DNA of 64,000 bases from Diphasiastrum complanatum (GCA_029204225.1 CM055093.1:18069041-18133040), one strand, 5' to 3'; counted from the stretch's first letter, positions 25,739 to 37,363 are shown. Translations and numbers: made by a program. Notes: generated by a model from the sequence alone, not told the origin.

Positions 25739-26388
25739 TGTGAAAGATTCAACTAGTTTCATCACATTTTGCAATATTTTCATATTTGGCATATTGAGGC
25801 CAAAACTTGTTTTAGACTTAGAGGTTGACTTTTCAAAGTTCATTAGTCTAAATTTCATTTGAATAAACACTTTTTGAAAGTGTGGAAAAGATAGAATGCG
25901 AGTTTGAGTAGATTCAATTTGAATAAGTTGGGTACATTGAATCTAGACCCAAAATTGGTAGGGTTAGCATTTTGGTGGGAAAGCCAAGTGGCCAAATAGG
26001 GTTTGGACCTGTTATAAAAGGATGTAACTCATGGAGAGAGTATTCTTCTCTCTTCTCTATCTCATTTCATGCTCATACATGGTTCTCTTGGGTTCTACTA
26101 TCCATTGGTGCACTATCTTGGTGATTGCTTGCAATTCTATGTGTAGAATGATCTATATTAGCTATTTTTGGATCCACACATGTGAAATATAGTAGCTTGC
26201 TGGTTTTGTACAGAAAACAATAGTACATAATCATTTCGTTTAGGTTTGATCAAGTTGTATTAGTGTTTGCATCTCAAATTGTGTGTAGATGCTGATTTTT
26301 CTACATTGGTGAGATTGGTAGTGTATTTCTCTTTCTAACCAAAGATCATTCAAGTAGATTGGATCTTAAGGATCTGAAATCTTTCACA
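25739..26388 (+). repeat. 5' LTR of element E
   Basis: 650 bases; TATAAAAG at 26013-26020 is the probable promoter TATA box, some 35 bases before a CT-rich leader. Confidence 0.95.
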
Positions 26389-26400
26389 TGGTATCAGAGC
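26389..26400 (+). promoter_or_regulatory. Primer-binding site (tRNA-Met) of element E
   Basis: TGGTATCAGAGC directly follows the LTR end; this is the standard initiator-tRNA primer site of plant copia elements. Confidence 0.93.
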
Positions 26401-26987
26401 TTGTGTTTTAGGTTATGAAGGAGGAAATCAGATCTATCAATGATTTGGTGAAGATATCAAGTCTACAGCATGCTAGAGAGGATTCTACATCAAATCGGAT
26501 TTTTTGCTTTTGTAGATTGGATCTTTTGTAGATCAAAACACTAAATAGGTCAATATACTTGTTCAATTCCATTTTTTGAATTCACATGCTGGATTTGGCC
26601 GATTTTTGGATCATTGGTTCAGCCTAAGTGGTGGCTTATAGATTGCATATCAAATTTTCAACATTTGCATGTAGATTTGGAATAGTCAATTTTTTGTGAT
26701 TTTGTCAAAACCCTAATTTTGATTGGATCTCTAGATAGTGAGGTTGCTGGACTTCATTTGAGTGTGTTTCAATCTTAGGAAGTGGCAAAAGTCATTAGAT
26801 TGAGGATAGATCATAGGTTGATCAAGATTCCATGATTCTATGTGTTGATTTGCTTGGATAAGTGCTAGAAGAGAATTTGTGAGATAGTTTCAAATCTTGG
26901 TGATTTCTTTTGAAAGCATTTGTTGTTGTTCAAAGGAGTGCTTTGTGCATTGAAACAGGTTGAAAGAGAAGATCAGGTCATTGCTAC

Positions 26988-27097
26988 ATGGCAACCTCAA
27001 TTGGAGTCATGTTGGAAGCCAATGATAGGCTTACCTCAAGTAACTATTCATTATGGAAAGTGAGGATGGAGTCACTTCTTGTGATGAATGATCTACA
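26988..27097 (+). pseudogene. Element E: gag N-terminal stub
   Basis: MATSIGVMLEANDRLTSSNY, then SLWKVRMESLLVMNDLQ, is the start of copia gag. It is joined at about 27098 to integrase sequence in a different frame, so the rest of gag, the zinc knuckle, protease and pre-integrase have been deleted. Confidence 0.8.
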
Positions 27098-27901
27098 AAG
27101 CCTTTTCAACTTGTACATTTGGATATTCATGGATTTACTACAATTAGCAATAGTGGAGCTAAGATGTATGTAACATTCATTGATGATTTTAGTAGATTTT
27201 GTTGGATCTATCTACTAAAGAGCAAGGATGAAGTGTATGATGTCTTTGTCAAGTTCAAGAATGCAAGGGAGAACCAATTCTCCACAAAGATCAAGTGCTT
27301 GAGAGGTGACAATGGTGGTGAGTACATATCTAACAAGTTCAAGGCCTTTCATGATGAGCATGGGATCAAGAGGGAGTATACAACATCAAGGACCCCACAA
27401 CAAAATGGAGTGGCTGAAAGGAAGAATAGAACTTTATGTGAAAGTGCTAAAGCTATGAGGTTAAGTGCTAATCTTGACAAACCATTTTGGGATCAAGCTT
27501 TGTTGTGTGCCAATTTCTTGTGCAATAGGTGGCCGAGTGCTATTTTGGATGGAAGGACACCTTTTGAGATGCTATTCAAGAGGAGGCCGAGTGTCAACTT
27601 TCTAAGAACCTTTGGATGCACATGCTATGTCAACATTACTCTTGATGATAGGACCAAGGAGGATCCATCTTCAAGAAGAGGTATTTTTGTTGGATATAGT
27701 GAGGTGAGTAAAGCCTACAAGGTTTACATTCCTTCTACTAACAAAGTGATTGTTGGTAGAGATGTCATTTTTTATGAGGGAAACATTCCAAAGGTGTCTT
27801 CAAGCATGATTGATGGTAAAGTAGATGGATCTAACATTCTTGATTTTGATGAGAAGGATCCTACTTTGGATGGTGGTGATGATGGACCTTCATCAAGTTA
27901 A
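27098..27901 (+). pseudogene. Element E: integrase core
   Basis: Open from 27119: VHLDIHGF, YVTFIDDFSRFCWIYLLKSK, CLRGDNGGEYISNKF, YTTSRTPQQNGVAERKNRTL and FGCTCYVNI give the catalytic Asp-Asp-Glu region of retroviral-type integrase. GIFVGYSEVSKAYKVYIP is the copia C-terminal block. The HHCC zinc domain is missing. It ends in TAA at 27899-27901; 27905-28107 then carries the start of RT (WIEAMDLEYRSLMKSGT) before the foreign block. Confidence 0.9.
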
Positions 27902-28107
27902 AAGCCAAGGAGAACATCAAGAGAAAGACAAGTACCTTCAAGGCTCACATATGATCAAAAGGGTAAGCAAGTAGTTTCTGGAAATTATGTTGCTTTCCTA
28001 ACCTCTTTGGATGATTCTACAAGTGTAGATCAAGCAAGGAAAGAAGAGGAGTGGATCGAAGCAATGGACCTTGAGTATCGATCTCTTATGAAGAGTGGAA
28101 CATCTTT

Positions 28108-29168
28108 TGGAAGATCTTCTTGTGTACATGGAGCTATTCAAGTGAATGGATGTTATCTTGCTGTAAAATCAAGTAATGGATCTGGAAAACAAAGTTTGTT
28201 CAATTACTTTGATGGTCAAGTTGAAGATCAAGAGGTTGATCTCAAAGCACTTCAACTAGTCAAAAGGGAAGGTGACAATTTGGAGCTAGTCAAGAGCATC
28301 AATGGAGAGGTAATTGGAAAAGGTGTTATGGATATGTTTTTACAACATATTGAAGAATCAAGTAAGGTCAAAGGAGCAGCAAGGAAGTGTTGTTCAAGTT
28401 TACTTTACTTGTTCTATCTCATGTTTGAGCAATTTCATGTGGATGTGTGCAAATTGTCAAGATATGGTAAAACTAGTTACATTGGTGAGCATTGTTTTGA
28501 TGTTGGATTTGTACTAGCATTCTTGGCTGGTTTTTCTGATGGAAATGAAGCTATTGGAGGTTCATTATGTCACTCATCCATGGCTAAGCTCTCAAGTGTT
28601 GAGCTACTTGGTGCCAATACTTGGAGATTGTCAATTTTTGGTGAATTCATGGTCATTTTCTTGTGTCAAGTAGACTTGAAGATGGACTAGTGCAAACTAC
28701 TTGGTTTATAGAGTCATGTGATGCTGGATTTGCATCATTTATGTACTCACCTACTCATGGATTTCCAAGTTTTGATGGTTTCTTGTGGCAAGATGAAGAT
28801 GGAGGCTCATTCATGGAGTATCATGGTGGATACAAGGCAACAAAGGACAAAGGAGGAGGAGACATGCAAGCAAAAGTTGATCACTCACATTTATTGTTTG
28901 TTTGTTGTATTTTTTCAGAGAGTTCAGATTTGGAAGCATGGTGGAATCATCTCACTTACATTCTATTTGATTCTTCATGTTCTAGTCACATTTTTACATG
29001 TAAAATTGATGTAAGAAATAGTGAAGCATCCCAAGTGGACACTATTCTCTATATCAATTATGGTTGTTTCTATTTTGAGCATTACATGATCATTGAAAGG
29101 AGATCTATTCTTAGGAAGAAGATCATTCTTATGATGAATCAAAGTTCTATTGGCAAAAACTATGCTAG
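28108..29168 (+). other. Unrecognised 1.06-kb sequence in place of the RT domain of element E
   Basis: Between the RT start (LMKSGT, ending at about 28107) and the RT/RNase H linker (HWKLGRRVLRY, from about 29170) there is no RT motif: no QMDVKSAFLNG, no YGLKQ, no YVDD. Two long overlapping open stretches fill it, to 28690 (CYLAVKSSNGSGKQSLFNYF, VKREGDNLELVKSINGEVIG, FVLAFLAGFSDGNEAIGG) and from 28663 to 29184 (WFIESCDAGFASFMYSPTHG, FLWQDEDGGSFMEYHGGYK). They could be one frame broken by a single shift near 28680. I do not recognise either. A captured host transcript is the simplest idea; intergenic filler is possible. Confidence 0.7.
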
Positions 29169-29169
29169 G

Positions 29170-29756
29170 AGCATTGGAAGCTAGGAAGGCGAGTTTTGAG
29201 GTACATCATTTGAACTCGAGATTTTGGCATATTGTATGAGGGATCATCACCTAATTTTTTTGGATTTTCAGATTCGGACTATGCTGGAGATGTAATGGAT
29301 AGGAAATCCATTAGTGCTCATTGTATTTTCATAGGTGATGGAGCTATATCATGGATGTCAAAGAAACAAGCCACTATCTCATTGTCATCTAGTGAGGCCG
29401 AGTACAAAGCTCTTACACATTGCACAAAGGAGATGGTATGGATCAAGAGGATGATCAAGGATCTTCACTTGTTGGATTTTTCATAGAGCCCAATCATCTT
29501 TTGTGACAATCAATCAGCCCAAAGAATGGCATCCAATCCTATCTTTCATGCTAGGAGCAAGCATATTGAGATACAATATCATTTTGTGAGGGAGCGAGTC
29601 ATTGCAAAAGAGGTGGAGCTTCAACATGTGTCTTCAAGGGAATGTGTAGTTGATATCTTCACCAAAGCATTGGGAAAATTCTTGTTCATGAAGCATAAGA
29701 CTTCACTTGGAGTATTATCAAAGTCTATGCTAAAACTAGTTGAAGAGGGAGTGTGA
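29170..29756 (+). pseudogene. Element E: RNase H
   Basis: After HWKLGRRVLRYI and a stop, the domain reads DFGILYEGS, GFSDSDYAGDVMDRKSISAH, AISWMSKKQATISLSSSEAE, then a TAG near 29484, then IIFCDNQSAQRMASNPIFHA, RSKHIEIQYHFVRERV, VVDIFTKALGK. It ends about 10 bases before the polypurine tract. Two in-frame stops. Confidence 0.9.
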
Positions 29757-30401
29757 AAGATTCAACTAGTTTCATCACATTTTGCAATATTTCCATATTT
29801 GGCATATTGAGGCCAAAACTTGTTTTAGACTTAGAGGTTGACTTTTCAAAGTTCATTAGTCTAAATTTCATTTGAATAAACACTTTTTGAAAGTGTGGGA
29901 AAGATAGAATGAGAGTTTGAGTAGATTCAATTTGAATAAGTTGGGTACATTGAATCTAGACCCAAAATTGGTAGGGTAAGCATTTTGGTGGGAAAGCCAA
30001 GTGGCCAAATAGGGTTTGGACCTGCTATAAAAGGATGTAACTCATGGAGAGAGTATTCTTCTCTCTTCTCTATCTCATTTCATGCTTATACATGGTTCTC
30101 TTGGGTTCTACTATCCATTGGTGCACTATCTTGGTGATTGCTTGCAATTCTATGTGTAGAATGATCTATATTTGTTATTTTTGGATCCACACGTGTGAAA
30201 TATAGTAGCTTGCTGGTTTTGTACGGACAGCAACAGTACATAATCATTTCATTCAAGTTTGATCAAGTTCTATTAGTGTTTGCATCTCTAATTGTGTGTA
30301 GATGCTGATTTTTCTACATTGGTGAAATTGGTAGTGTATTTCTCTTTCTAACCAAAGATCATTCAAGTAGATTGGATCTTCAGGATCTGAAATCTTTCAC
30401 A
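29752..30401 (+). repeat. 3' LTR of element E
   Basis: 650 bases, same length as the 5' LTR; TATAAAAG at 30026-30033. Confidence 0.95.
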
Positions 30402-30406
30402 TCTGG

Positions 30407-32236
30407 CACTTTCCACAATCGTATGATTCTTGCGCTCAGATACACCATTGAGAGCAAGGAGTATGAGCTTGCGTAAATTGTCTTTTAATCCCACATTGAT
30501 GACAAAGATCCTTGAAGTCATTAGACTTTGTACTCATCTCCACTATCTGATCTTAGGACTTTGATATTTCTACCTGTTTGATTTTTGACAAATGCTTAGA
30601 AGCTCTTGAAGTTATCAAATGCATTTGATTTCTTCCTCAAGAAGTAGATCCACATCTTATGTGACATATCATCAATAAAGGTTATGAAATAGAAAGCTTT
30701 ACCTAAGGACATGGTCCTCATAGGCCCGCATAAATCTGTGTGGATTAAATCCAGGATGTTCTTTGCTCTTGCAACACCCTCTTTATTAAACTTATCTCGA
30801 TGCTATTTTCCATATACACAAGGTTCGCACATCGATTTCAAGTGATCTTCTATGGTAGGCAATCATGTTACCATCTCCAATTTTCTCATCAAACTGAGGC
30901 TTCCCAAGTTCAAGTGACCAAACCTCTTATGCCACTTCTCAATTTGCGATGGAATGGATGATACAAGTCCATGTTGTCCCCTAATTGTAGCATTCAACCT
31001 GTACAATTTTGTATTGGGTCTCTTACTCCATCCGCAATAACTTTGAACTTTTGGTTCACATCCTTCACAAAGCAACGATCATGGGCGAATTCTACTTTCA
31101 ACTTTTGATCCGTAATGACTCCAAAAAAAAGTAAATTTTTCTTCAAATTTGGTATGTAAAGTACCTTCTTGATCATCCTGTTTTTGCCATCAGGTAGTTG
31201 GATTGAAACGGTGCCTATCCCCTTGATCTTGCACACCTCACCATTTTCTTGTGAAATAGATGTTATCCAACACTTTCAAGCTACTAAACCAATTCTTGTT
31301 ACCTGTCATGTGTCTTGTGTCTCCCGAGTCAATATACCATGCTTGATCATCTTGATTAGATGACAATGCAGATATGAAGATGCTAGAGTCTTCAATCTCA
31401 CCCTCATTGACAAGGTTACCTGCTTGTTTTGGTTTCCCCTTGCCTTGTTCCACCAGGAATTTGCCACATTAACTCTTCCAATGGCCCTTTTTACCACAAT
31501 GAAAGCACTTTCCTTTCTTCTTAGTTTTACTGGAAGATCCCTCGTCCTCCTGAGACTTGGGAAATTGCTGCTTAGACTTCTTCTTGCCCTTGCCCTTGCC
31601 TTGTTTCTGGCATGTCGCAAGTGCTTGATCGTCAGTATTTTGACGTCTAGCTTTCACCATTTCTCGCCATTGCTCTTCCTACATCAAGATTTCTATAAGC
31701 TCGTCAAAGTTTGGCAATCTCCCTCTTCATGCTATTCTGCTCACAAACATCTGATAGGGTTCTACAATGCCGCACAATGCATTGTGCACCAACTCCACAT
31801 CACGTATGCGCTCACCAATAGAATGCAGTTCATCTCTCATTGTCTTGATTCTGGTCATGTACGTCTGAATGTGCTCTCCTTGCTCCATGCGGGCACTATT
31901 AAACTTTGACTTCAGAAACATGATTCTTGACGGATTTGACATCTCAAACTGCTCCTTTAGCACATCCCCTGCCTGTCTGGGTGTAACAGCATCACAAATG
32001 TGGATAATGATGTGATCCTTCACTGACAAGTTAATGAAGGTCAAAGCTTTCCTCATCTTTTTGTCGAACACTTTGATATCCACTTCATTTGGCGGCCTTC
32101 TCTCATCACCTGTGATGACTTCCCACACGTCTTTTTCCATCAGTATGTTTTTCATTTTGAATTTCCACACTGCATAGTTAGAAATCCCGTCCAATTTGCT
32201 ACTTTCACTCAAAATGGACTCTCCCATGTTTGTCAT
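30407..32236 (-). pseudogene. Copia F: gag, zinc knuckle, protease and integrase N-terminal part
   Basis: On the minus strand: gag from ATG at 32236 (ILSESSKLDGISNYAVWKFK, KNILMEKDVWEVI, FINLSVKDHIIIHI, FLKSKFNSARMEQGE). The zinc knuckle CFHCGKKGHW lies near 31500-31480 (the fourth ligand is lost), and the protease-type motif YIDSGDTRHMTGNKNWF near 31340-31290 (usual DSGAT/C changed to DSGDT). Then LPDGKNRMIKKVLYIPNLKK, the pre-integrase WHKRFGHLNLGSL, and broken integrase text up to the insertion of E. Several frameshifts and stops. The order and sequence parallel copia H at 45267-46805. Confidence 0.85.
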
Positions 32237-33475
32237 CGCAAAACTGCTTGAAACTTCTGTCGTAGGCTAAAAATAGTATGCCGAGGCCAACAATGATGTC
32301 AAAAGTTGAAAATAATGACCTTCACTTTTTCCCTTACCAGGCCAGTCACCGCTTTTCCACCAATTTGAAAGCCAAATCGGCGTCGCCTTTCGAAATGCAC
32401 TCAGTCGTCAACTCCCAACAACGTGCCCAATGGAATGGTGAAATCACTTATGGCGTACTCCGAACATTTTCTTCGCTGCAATCACTCTGTTTTGTTGTAC
32501 CGTACTTGCAGATACAGTCCAGGTGCCCTTCGTTTGGAGGTTATAGCCTTTCGTTTAGGTCAAAACGGGCAAAGGACCCAAAAATAGGGACTTTTCTAGT
32601 TTTTGAACTGTTTCTTCACCTTGAAGAAACTTCACTCTTCACTTGTGAAGGGACCCAACTCCAATTTCAGTATGAAATTTTTTAATGAAGTTGAAGGCCA
32701 GAATGCACTTCACTTCTTCAGGGCCCTCTTCAACAACCCTTCAGACTCCATCCAATGGTTGAATCTGATCCAACTGTGGATATCCCTTCTGGGTAACACA
32801 ATCTGAGCCGTCGATCTTGTAACTTCTCTATCCAACGAATTTGAACACTTCTGTGCACCAATGGAGAGTTTTGTAGACGCTGTCCACTTCGAAACACTAT
32901 GGTTTCACTTTGGTTCCACGCGCGAACAGTCCGTGACTTCCATGTCTATGGTCGCGCCTCCCCACACTCATTTTTGCTTGATCTAACTCGTCTATGGATC
33001 GATTTGAGCACGATCTGATGCCTGGAGCAGGGTTGCCTTACTGATACCAAGTCTGTAGAGTGTTTACTCAAGAAATTCCGTGGAGAAACGATGATTTTAG
33101 CTCAACTTGACAAAGTGGCTTTCTTCACCTTTTACCGCAAATATGCTAGGTTAACTGTCTGGAGACAAATCTCTGACATAAACCTCAGCGAAGAAACCAC
33201 TAGTTATGTATAAAAAATCGTAAGGTTTCAATTTTCAACTGGCTTCAAAATTGTCAATTTTTCACCAAATTTTTCTCTGTCTGATGCTATGCACAGGCTA
33301 ATAATCCCTCTGCTGGGCTTAGCAAGCCTCTATAAACTAGAAACCGTGCACCAGTGCTTCTCTTTCCATCTTCAACCTGCCGTAAACCTTGAACTCTCAG
33401 AAGACAGTTCTCCCGAAGTTGTCTTCAACAGCGATGTTGTACTATGTACACTCCCTGTACAGCTTTGATACCAAC
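32237..33475 (-). other. Copia F leader with primer-binding site
   Basis: About 1.2 kb between 5' LTR and gag. The complement of 33463-33475 reads TTGGTATCAAAGC, a variant of the tRNA-Met primer site. Parts of 32280-32900 recur, inverted, at 44870-45266 before copia H, so the long leader is a family trait. No coding sequence. Confidence 0.75.
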
Positions 33476-33743
33476 TTAGAATGCTTTGCACAAGAACACA
33501 GATTATGCTACACAGTAACACAGACAGAAAACACTCTCCACAACAAGCTCACATAGCAACTGTATTTCTCAAAATGAAATTACACTATACATATAGCTGT
33601 TCACTCAGGCAACCCATGCATGACCCAGGTTGCCGTTGGTGGGACTCGTGTCCCGTCGACTTGCCTCGTGGCGAGGCCAACTGATCCTTATCCACTGGTA
33701 GGACCCACAATATAGTAACACAGTGATTCTGCTTTAATTCTAG
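33476..33743 (-). repeat. 5' LTR of copia F
   Basis: 268 bases, aligned to 19301-19570 with scattered differences. Ends TTAGAAT (plus-strand left) and TTAATTCTAG (right). Confidence 0.9.
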
Positions 33744-34369
33744 TTGTATGGTACCGATGAGCTAATAGATTTCGAGGAACATGGTTGTGTGCTGTGCGGT
33801 TAAAGCTAGTTGAAGGAAGATCAAGGATAGAAGAGATCTAAAATCTCTGTGGGTGGAATCTGAGGAGGGATTGGAGGTGGGTTTTTTTCGTAAATGGATT
33901 GTTGATGGATGGAGATGAGAGCATTTGACAAGAGCGCAGGGGAATGTGGTGGGGTGTTTTTGGATTTTGTGTTGAGTGGATGGAAAGGAAATAACTCGGC
34001 GGACGTTGTTAGATGATTGCTAGCGTTGAGGAATGGACCAAACATCTTTGTTTGTGAAATCTTTGGCTGTGGTCTTGTGAAGAGGTGCTACCAGCAATAC
34101 TAATAGGATCGCCATGACTAATTGACTGTATCACAGCTGAATTTGATTTCAGAAGATCATTGAGAGCGTAAAATGGATTTTTTCTTGAGATGGTGATAGG
34201 GGACAAGAAAAAATTGAGCATTTGCAATGTCCATCTATTGAAGTGCTCATGCTCCTATATTAGATCTCTGCTGATGTAATCTCTTCTTAAAATAAAACTA
34301 TTGCTCTCTTGTCCTTCCAAGCAGCAAACTAATCATCCTGCCCAAGGACTAGATTCAATCTTTCAGGGG
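33744..34369. other. No supported gene
   Basis: Short open stretches on the minus strand only. An ATG at 34115 (minus) opens a hydrophobic start like a signal peptide, but a stop follows after about 31 codons. Nothing else. Confidence 0.4.
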
Positions 34370-35100
34370 GATATTGACCAAGTTCAGTCACTCGATCTTC
34401 TATGTCAAGTGATAAGGACCAAGATCTTGTATTGGACATTATATTTGAACTATCTGAAGTGACAGGAATCGACTTTAATCTATTTCATGAGCACACAATT
34501 TCTTGAATTTGGTCACTTTATGAGAAACCTTTAGTGATAGGCACCAAAAGTGAGCTATTCCAAAATATACACATCAAATTTTAGTTATCTCATGTGATAT
34601 GAGCTATCTTAGTATATTAGACTTGGGATTGGTTGAGTCTGATCACTTGATGAGCCGTGTCGAGTGATAAGCAACAAAACCACGCATAAACATAAAATTT
34701 AAGTCATCACGTGTAATAGGGGTTTGACAAGGGGTTGAACTTGAGTTGTCTTACTATTTTGCTTTTTGAGTCTAGTCACTTGATAGAGCCATGTCAAGTA
34801 ATAAGCAACAAAATCATATGTTAGGTAGCAAATTTTGACTTTTTCGAGTGATAGAAGCACCAAAATGGGGCTATTTACACTGATAAACACCAAGATTGAG
34901 CTATCTGATGTGATGTTGGTCAATTATGATCACTCAAAGAACAATGATGAGTAATTAGGACCAAAATTGAGTTGTCTCATATGTAAGCACATCATTCAAA
35001 GTTACATGAATGTCGTAAACTCAAAATTACTCTAACTTGATCACTCAATGCCTTATCTCAAGTGATAGACAATAATTTTGAGCTATATAGCATGATATGG
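34370..35100. repeat. CACTA D-type subterminal repeat region
   Basis: Motifs TCAAGTGATA, CACTTGATA and their variants recur about every 60-130 bases (for example near 34410, 34530, 34648, 34668, 34772, 34845, 34933, 35040), often next to GAGCTATCT or ACCAAAA. 34583-34890 has a second copy at 18826-19111. The layout is like the palindrome arrays of elements A and B but with another motif. Confidence 0.6.
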
Positions 35101-35112
35101 GTCAATTCCTAA

Positions 35113-35325
35113 ATGTATTGCATGATGGAAGTCCAAGAAGAAAATCCAAAGCATGGCAAAAGTGATGATGATCAAGAATTAAGCTCTAAAGGAAAGAAGA
35201 AAGACAAAGCCAAACAAAAGTGCTTCTTTTGTGGAAGGCACTTTGCATCCCAGTACTACAAAAAGAAGAATGCACAAGATGAGAGTAATAGAATTTTTTT
35301 TTCTAATACAAGTTTGATAAAATAA
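35113..35325 (+). pseudogene. Copia gag zinc-knuckle remnant
   Basis: ELSSKGKKKDKAKQKCFFCG, then RHFASQYYKKKNAQDE, aligns with the zinc-knuckle region of copia H (SSSKGKKKNKGKCYYCHKSG, HWAHECYKKK). The third and fourth metal ligands are partly lost: the second Cys-His spacing is altered and the last Cys is Tyr. A short stray fragment inside the CACTA D region. Confidence 0.6.
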
Positions 35326-35368
35326 TATGAACATACTAAAATCTAGTTATACTACAAACATGATGTAG

Positions 35369-35970
35369 ATGGATGTGTGGTAAGGAGATTCGTGAGATAG
35401 ATGTGCAAACAAAGCAAGAAGATATGGTGGAGGCTGTATGTATGCTTGAGAGAGATTTTCCAACTTCTATCCTAGACATACAGGTGCATCTGCTTGTGCA
35501 CTTGGTCCAAGAAGTTGGTATTGCCGGTCCTGTGCACTCAACGTATAATACACTTGAATTTGATTTTAGTAGTTTCAATAAATGCAGTGTGATTCTTTCA
35601 AATTATAAATAACAGAATGTTCTCATTGATGTGTTAAAAAAAATTTTAGGTGGATGTTTTTCTTGGAGAGATTCATGAAAGTGTTGAAAGATTTTTTGCG
35701 TCAGAAGGCAAGGCCAGAGGGAAGCATGTCAAAGGGATGGTTAGTGCAAGAATCTCTATTTTATGTTACTGAAGTTTTGTTTCAAAGAGATCCATCTGCT
35801 CCACGACTATGGCATGATGAGGAAAGCAATGAGGTGAAAGGTGAAAAACCTCAAGGTATGGGTAGTCTTAAAAAAATTTATATTTTGGTTGCCACGCTTA
35901 TGGTATTACTTGAAAAAATTATTTTGGGTAGGAAGTTAAAGTTTGAACGAAAAGAAAGTGGTCTTTGGTA
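35369..35970 (+). pseudogene. CACTA D: TNP2-type transposase fragment (DUF4218 exons)
   Basis: Two exons join in phase like those at 15362-15776. Exon 35369-35542 encodes WMCGKEIREIDVQTKQEDMV, EAVCMLERDFPTSIL, QVHLLVHLVQEVGIAGPVHS. After an intron of 107 bases (GTATAA...TTTTAG) exon 35650-35855 encodes WMFFLERFMKVLKDFLRQKA, RPEGSMSKGWLVQESLFYVT and QRDPSAPRLWHDEE. A donor-like GTATGG follows at 35856. It extends beyond the point where the copy at 15776 is broken, so it shows what element B cut. The N-terminal part and the TNP2 core are absent here. Confidence 0.85.
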
Positions 35971-37363
35971 GAAGTTAACTAGAAAGTTTACTTATGGTTT
36001 GAGGCTAGATCCTTTGTGACATGGCAAATATGAAAATTCAAAAACTGAGACGTATTTGATGGAGACGGATATTGCCCACTGCCCATTGGATTGCTAAAAC
36101 TCTCTCCACTAGGCAACACAAAAATAAAAAAAAATTAAAGTTGATTGAATTGGATGCTTCAAGGAGCAGCATGACACAATTAAATTTTTCCCTATTAGTA
36201 CCTTTTTTTAAGTTGATTAGTTAGAGAACTTTTTCATATTTATGGTGAGGAGTTGCATTTGTTACTAGTTCTTATTATGAATAAGTTGTATTTATAACTT
36301 GTTCAAGAAAGACAATTTGGGTTAACATTTTATGTTAGTTTCTAAATTCAAACTTGACAACTAAAGAGACATGATATTTTGTGTTATTTTAAGACAAGTA
36401 GAAATGAAAGAGATTAAGGCACCTCAAGAATGAATTGTCATATGATGCATTTTATGAACTAGATAATGTGCATTTAGATGAAAATTATTGATGAGTCGTC
36501 TTGTCACTGCCACAATAATAGCAAGATAAGAGGGCGAGCCCTACTTTCCATATTACGCATTATCAAATCCACTTTGTGTTGCAAATTGAGCAACAACTCT
36601 ACTTGGAGATACCAAAAATATAACTAGAGAAATCCATATTGTTAGATACCATCCAAGAGAAATCCATATTGTTAGATACCATCCAAGAGGGCTCCATGTT
36701 TTAAAATGTTATCCAAGAGAGGTTTTCACTTTGAAGATGATGCATTCATGAGGGCTCTGTACTTTCATGCAACAAACTTACAACCAATCAAATGGTAGGA
36801 ACAAATCGAATGTATACACAATAGTGAATAAAGGGGGGTCCCAAAACTCAATGTATAATGTCTTATCTTGTGAGATTTGGGATGACATTAATGAGCTTTT
36901 ATTTCTCCTTACATATAATCAAAATCACACAACTCAAATGCCTCACATCAAAAGATGTAATATTAATCACCACATGCGTGCACCAAATGGATCAATACTA
37001 TAAGAGGAAATACCTACCACATGTGTCCACCAAATGTACACTACTATTAGAGAGGAACACATGTGGTGTACATTTCGTGTATATATCCATTTCCATTATA
37101 ATTTTATAAAGCCTCCTCCACTTCACCAGCACAGATCGTAAGCTCTCTTGAAAATCTTGAAAATCTTGTATACTTGAAGGAGATAATAGAATACAGAAAA
37201 CTTGAACTCTCAAAGAGAGAAGCTGTACCAAATGGCCAGTTATGAAGTATGTGAAGACCAAGGCTGATTCCTAGAACATACGAGTTTGAGATTGATATCC
37301 TTACTGGATATGAACATATGAAGCATATGCATTACTAGAAGGGCCAATAGATTTTAGCTCTGG
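35971..37363. other. No supported gene; small tandem duplication
   Basis: CCAAGAGAAATCCATATTGT (unit about 31 bases) is tandemly duplicated at about 36630-36690. Nothing else is recognised. This is the 3' flank of the receptor-kinase gene, and its lower half probably contains that gene's 3' UTR. Confidence 0.4.

Larger units (their letters stand above)
25739..30401 (+). mobile_element. Copia element E with foreign insert in place of RT, TSD TCTGG
   Basis: Two 650-base LTRs (25739-26388 and 29752-30401) start TGTGAAAGATTC and end CTTTCACA. TCTGG flanks on both sides (25734-25738, 30402-30406). The tRNA-Met primer site TGGTATCAGAGC is at 26389-26400 and a polypurine tract GAAGAGGGAG at 29742-29751. 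By eye the LTRs differ at about 20 places, so the insertion is not brand new. Internal content: a gag stub, integrase core, about 1.06 kb of unrecognised sequence in the RT position, RNase H. Protease and RT are missing, so it moved with proteins of another element. It sits in the integrase of copia F. Confidence 0.95.
19301..33743 (-). mobile_element. Ty1/copia element F, interrupted by G and by element E
   Basis: Read on the minus strand: 5' LTR 33743-33476, primer site TTGGTATCAAAGC next to it, leader, gag and protease (32236-30863), integrase (30860-30407), then element E, integrase end and RT (25733-24366), then foreign block G, RT end and RNase H (20551-19583), polypurine tract and 3' LTR 19570-19301. 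Taking out E (25739-30401, with one TSD copy) rejoins the integrase text as seen in copy J (56160-56230). G replaced about 25 bases in the RT region after YVDDLI. No matching target duplication was found at the outer ends. Confidence 0.85.

Noticed and set aside
33821-34227. Minus-strand frames with a signal-peptide-like start (ATG at 34115)
   Set aside because: A stop follows after about 31 codons and the next stretch is in another frame with no recognised domain.
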